Assembly (NCBI RefSeq): GCF_052324685.1
Contig: NC_135225.1
Coordinates: 10,040,415 to 10,104,414, forward strand
Reading direction: 5' to 3'
DNA from: Brachyhypopomus gauderio
Taxonomy: Eukaryota > Chordata > Actinopteri > Gymnotiformes > Hypopomidae
Length of the DNA stretch: 64,000 nucleotides
Shown piece after piece: positions 51,850 to 64,000 of the stretch. Position 1 is the first letter of the stretch. Every line of letters starts with the position of its first letter. Both the position numbers and the translations under genes were made by a program. Below the pieces are notes generated by a model. The model saw only the letters and a list, made by a program, of their open reading frames with translations. It ran no database searches and was not told the DNA's origin.

Positions 51850-54390
51850 TGACCCATGACTATCCATGAGCTCAATGTTTAATCAACACTTAAGAAAACA
51901 TGGCAAACAAAATGCCATCACAAAAAAGTCCCACCTAATATGACCCAGAGTTATAACAGCCCCAAACCCAAAATAACAGCATTTCATCATCTACGCCGCC
52001 TAGATGAGGTATGAGCCACAACATTTCTGCTAACTTTCTTGTGATGACTGTCGAGAATGAAGTGTTGAATAATTAAAAACCATCTCATCAGTCTGTGGTT
52101 GGTGTTTTGAATTCTAGACAAAACGAATGGGCTGTTGTCTGTGTAGACTATCACAGGCAGAGCACCAGTCCATAGACAGACGTCAAAATGCTATAAGTCA
52201 AACGGGATAAGGTTTCAAACAGGAGACTCTTTCAAACAGGAAAGGGTTTCAAACAATTGGGAACCACTGGAACAGTTACCTTTAATCTGAACACCATTTT
52301 CATAACGGTTACATTATGAAGGAATGGGGAAAATAAGAGAGAAAATGAAACTAATGACCCAAGCGGGTCACTCCAACCGTCCAACACCAGCTACCTCTGT
52401 CCCTGCACCTTCAGAGGACTCTGAATAAAAAAGACAGTCTACATCATAGCACAAGAATCACGCAGTACCACCATTAGGGTCATAACAATTGTCATGTACA
52501 AATTCTGTGAAAATAAAATGAAGTTTGACTCAAGGTAGACTGGATAATTTTGCTCTGGACTCCAAAACGTTCATTTGAAATGAAACTATGGCTGGTAGTA
52601 TCATGACTAATATTAAAAGAGCAGAAGGTATAATGCAAGCGTGATCTACAGTGCATGGTTTATTCTTCTGGTTCAGCGCACTGAATTGAAACGCCCGTGT
52701 GGGGACACACAGGTCAGCCAGCCGCCACCTGCCTGCAGTGTGTGTCCCGCAGAGAGCAGCAGACCTCGGGTGTCACACCAACTGATGCTCCGTCACATCT
52801 GTAACCGTGGTCGGTTTCACGCCTGCTCAGACGTCTGCCTCTTTGGGCTTCAGTTCAGGCGGAGGAATGGTAACCTGAACCCTGACCTTATTTATGAGGT
52901 TCGCCGGTGCTATTGCATCTTGTGGCTGAGTCTTTAAGACATTCTTACTTTACCATAGTTTTGATTCACGCTGATTGTATATACATATGGTATGTCTACA
53001 TTCATGTTATTTTCCTTCATATTCCACTAGTCTATTGGCAGATAGTTCACCAAACTTCCCAGGGCTTCGTGTCAATGCGCTAAGCTGTTCATCCACTGAA
53101 CGTTTTATTTATGCCTCCCAAGTTTATTCAGATTTGACCTGTTTTACTAAAATGGACTCTTCAGTGGTGCTCCAGATGTAAATGCTCTCCGCGTTGACTC
53201 AGTTGGGACCCTGTGGTTCATTTTAGCAGCCAATAGGGCCGTTGCTCACTGTCCTTGGAACAGATGGATTAGATGGCATGTGTAAAACGGGTTAAGTAAA
53301 AAATGGGCTAAGATTGCTAAATCTACGTGTGGTTCACACAACATAGATGTAAATCCCAAATTCACATCCAATGTATTGATTTACAGAGCCAATATCTCAA
53401 TAGCTGTGACATCGCACCACTTGTTGATTTTACAAATTGAAGTCCAGGGTGGGGTAGTCACGGCGACATAAAATGTTCTATATGATTGCGCATGTCACCA
53501 ATACTGGTGTCTCCCTCTAGTGGCCAAGCACAATCTGAACCGTATAATACTCCATATGCCCACTGCAAAGTATTTTAGTTTTCTTTGCTTTCAAATTTGC
53601 AAGCATGAAGTTCACGAGCATGAATTCATGCTCAAACGTATCAACTGCATCTTCAGGTACTTTAGAAGCAATTAAGCAACAGCAAAGATACTCTAGAAGT
53701 AATTAAGCAATGACAAAGGTACTATGCAGATAAATGCAGCCATCTGCCACAGAACTAAAGACAAAAGAGTTTCATGCCTCACTAGACAAGAAAAAAAGTC
53801 TTTTCAAGAATCAGTTATTTTGGAACACTTTGGAAGTGTTATTCCCTAAACCACAAATCCTTTAATTCACCTTAGAGTCTGTGACTTTGGCTAGATAAAC
53901 ACCACACGGCCAGTTCAGCTGTTCCACTTTTATTGCCAGAAACAAGCTCTTCTGGTAAACACAGCAAGAGAAATAGTCTAAAACCAATTCAACACAGATT
54001 AGAGTAGCAGTGTCAAGGACAGACAAGAATTTGTGCTGTTACAGTTATCTAGCAGTTACATGCTTGATAAAGCCGCTGTGATGAATCACTGTTCGATAGA
54101 GGTGGTGATACAGTGGGCTGAGCTGGACCACTGGTTTCAGTCCGTACTGTTCGGTCCCAGCTCACACCAACCTTCTTTTATCAAATGGATCATCCGCACT
54201 GAGGTTGATGCAGAGTGAGCATTACCAAAAGCAAGGCTCAAATTGTTTGCCTTACCAGCTGTCAAGAGATTTTACTCATCAAATGCTGAGAAAGTATTTC
54301 AGCCAGACTTGATAGACACATACGGAGATTTGCATAAACTCAGAACACAGTCGCACAGTGCTACACGTCAATGATTGCTAGTTTTGCTTT
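51850..54390. other. Gene-poor spacer
   Basis: No gene was recognised. A second, weaker CTCF-like word (12 of 14) lies at 53510-53523. An open frame at 52641-52937 has no family resemblance. Confidence 0.4.
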
Positions 54391-54400
54391 ATATATATAT

Positions 54401-55468
54401 CGACAGTCAGCCACAACATTAAAACCACTGACAGATGCAGTGAATAACAATAATTATCTCGTTACAACGGCACCTGTCAAGTGGTGGGAGATATTAGGCA
54501 GCAAGTGAACAGTTGGTTCTTGATGAAGTTTGTGTGTTAGAAGCAGGGGAAATGGTTAAGAATGAGGATCTCAGCAACTTTGACAGGGGTCTAAATGACA
54601 GGGTCAGAGCATTCAAAAGATGGCAGGTCTTGTAGGCGCTGGTTAGTGCCTACTGCAATTGGGCCAAAGAAGGACAGAGAGTGAATTAGTGAACCAGTGA
54701 ATTAGTGAACCTGTGAATTGTCAGCAGGGTCATGGGCACCCAAAGCTCACTGATGAGGGTTAGCCTGTCTGATCCCGTCCCACAGAGGAGTTACTGTAGT
54801 ACAAACTGCTGGAAAAGAAAGGTATCACAGCAGACAGCTTGCTGTGTATGGAGCTGCGTAGCCATAGACTGGTCAGAGTCTCCATCCACAGCCTTGTCCA
54901 CCACCACCACCGAAAGTGTCTTTAATGGGCATCAGACCTGGACCATGGAGCAACAGAAGTAGGTGGCCTGGTCTAATGGCATTTTCTTTAACATCATGTG
55001 GACAGCTGGGTGCCTGTGATTGCTTACTTGCCAACGAGATGGTGCCAGGATGGCACCTGGGGAAAAGGTAAGCTGGTGGAGGCAGGAAAATGTTTTCCTG
55101 GAAAACCTTGGGTATGGGTTTTCATGTGGATGTTACTTTGACGTAACTTCATGAACATTTCGACAGACCAAGTACACCACTTCATGGCAGTGGTATTCCC
55201 TAACGGCAGTGGCCTCATTCAGTGCAACCTTTTTTTGCAAAAATGGTTCAGGAACGGTTGGAGGAACATGACAAAAAGTTCAAGGTGTTGACCTGGCCTC
55301 CAGATCTCCTAGATCTCACTCTAAAGCAGCATCTTTAGATACCACAGGACACCTTCATAGGTCTTGGGATTTCAGCGCTCATTGGCTTAGAGCACAAACG
55401 GCAGCACAAACGGGACCTACACAATATTAGGCAGAGGGTTTTAATGTTGTGGTAGATCCGTGTGTGTA
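54401..55468 (+). mobile_element. Decayed Tc1-like transposon
   Basis: The left end reads CAGCCACAACATTAAAACCA and the right end TTTTAATGTTGTGGTAGATC, its inverted match. In between, plus-strand transposase remains follow the usual order: GGTCATGGGCACCCAAAG, TGGACCATGGAGCAACAG (third helix to catalytic region) and TTGACCTGGCCTCCAGATC. Many stops and several deletions interrupt the frame. It is an old copy of a Tc1-type family common in fishes. Confidence 0.88.
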
Positions 55469-56281
55469 TAATACTTTAATACAGCTAATACTGTATGGAC
55501 GTTTTTGTGCTCATGATTAGCTAGTAGAATGATCAACATGATCAAAGGATCTGCATAAAATATTCCTCAATCAGTCACTAGTAATGCCAGATATGATATA
55601 GATATTATACAGGAATTACAGAATATATATTGCAAATTGAGTAGCACTTCCTTTTCTGAGGCATGAATTGTAATCATGTCTCATATTAGGTAAATGCAGG
55701 AACCAGTATGAATTAAAATGCTGTGCTGAATTATGAGTGTGTATTTTGTAGTGTAAGACTAAGAAAGCAGTATCACGTTTACATAAACAGCCACTCTAAC
55801 CAAAATACATTTGCATTTCATTAATTAGCAGTAAAAGAAAATTAGCACATATAATTTCATACAGCTATGCCTAAAAGAACATTATGTTTCTTATGCTGAT
55901 GCACACCAGTTAACCTGTGCGTTGTTCATCTCCTCTTGACAGTTTTCGGGACATATAGAAATCATGGATATTACAGATGACCAAGTCTTTCAGTACTATC
56001 ATACAGAAGATTGTTACCTCACAGAGACGCACCCTTAGTGTCCTATGAATGGTCACCGCTGAGCAGCTGGGGGTGGAGCCATGAACTGATGTTTCATTCC
56101 TGGGCCAATCACGCTCCTCTACCATAATGACATGACCCTGCTTTTGAATGGCTTGATGATGGGCATGTCGTTAGGATTGTTCGGGTCTGACTGAATGTAG
56201 GACTGGGTTGGTTAGTAGAGCATGAAGGGAATAATGCAGTGTGCTTGGAGTCAGTTGTCCCGCTGAGGTTGGACGGTCGTT
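55469..56281. other. 3' flank of rap1gds1
   Basis: AT-rich sequence. The rap1gds1 3' untranslated region should lie in the right part. Nothing else was recognised. Confidence 0.45.
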
Positions 56282-63820
<7,539 letters not shown>

Positions 63821-64000
63821 CTGAAACATTTAGAAACATTCCTCCTTAATGCAATACAACTGCATGCAATTCACTTACACTGTGGAAAAGATTACAATAA
63901 TAATTATAATATAATAATAATTTCTCAAGTAACAGTGTTGCGTGTTTAGTGACATGGTTGACATGGTATATCTAAGAACTCTGTAAATATCACACATGTA

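Noticed and set aside
52641-52937. Open frame of 98 codons with several cysteines
   Set aside because: Cysteine spacing fits no zinc finger or secreted-peptide pattern that I know, and there is no signal peptide that convinces.

Overview
The window is vertebrate nuclear DNA, almost certainly from a ray-finned (teleost) fish. Genes are split into many short exons with GT-AG introns, CA/GT microsatellites are dense, Tc1-type transposon remains are frequent, and the proteins read as fish orthologues of vertebrate genes. An otophysan fish (catfish, characin or knifefish type) is possible, but I cannot prove it from this window. Layout, left to right: (1) kmo, minus strand, 3' end cut by the left edge; (2) a transposon-rich gap of about 4.9 kb; (3) pbld, plus strand, complete, nine exons; (4) dna2, minus strand, complete, 22 exons, tail-to-tail with pbld; (5) a TRIM-type RING/B-box/SPRY gene, plus strand, head-to-head with dna2; (6) mtg1, plus strand, complete, eleven exons; (7) sprn (Shadoo), minus strand, tail-to-tail with mtg1; (8) an accessory stretch with a Tc1 element, a LINE remnant and minisatellites; (9) a GPRIN-family gene, minus strand, one large coding exon; (10) about 11 kb without a recognisable gene; (11) rap1gds1 (SmgGDS), minus strand, 14 exons seen, first exon beyond the right edge. 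Exon chains were rebuilt by hand from splice sites and reading phase. For pbld, dna2, mtg1 and the visible part of kmo all phases close without a stop. The genes do not form one pathway: kmo is tryptophan catabolism, dna2 is DNA replication and repair, mtg1 is mitochondrial ribosome assembly, sprn is a prion-family surface protein, and rap1gds1 is a small-GTPase chaperone. The linkages pbld-dna2 and mtg1-sprn are also found on human chromosome 10. The most unusual signal is a set of intronic tandem arrays that abut or contain splice sites. In dna2 a 38-bp array of about 34 units ends exactly at a 3' splice site and repeats that site in each unit. In mtg1 a 117-bp array repeats the last nine exon bases and the 5' splice site four times. 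In rap1gds1 a 15-bp array begins at the 5' splice site. In kmo a 12-bp array starts about 23 bases from a 5' splice site. mtg1 also carries a textbook AT-AC (U12-type) intron, and the dna2 protein has a PCNA-binding-like motif at its N-terminus.
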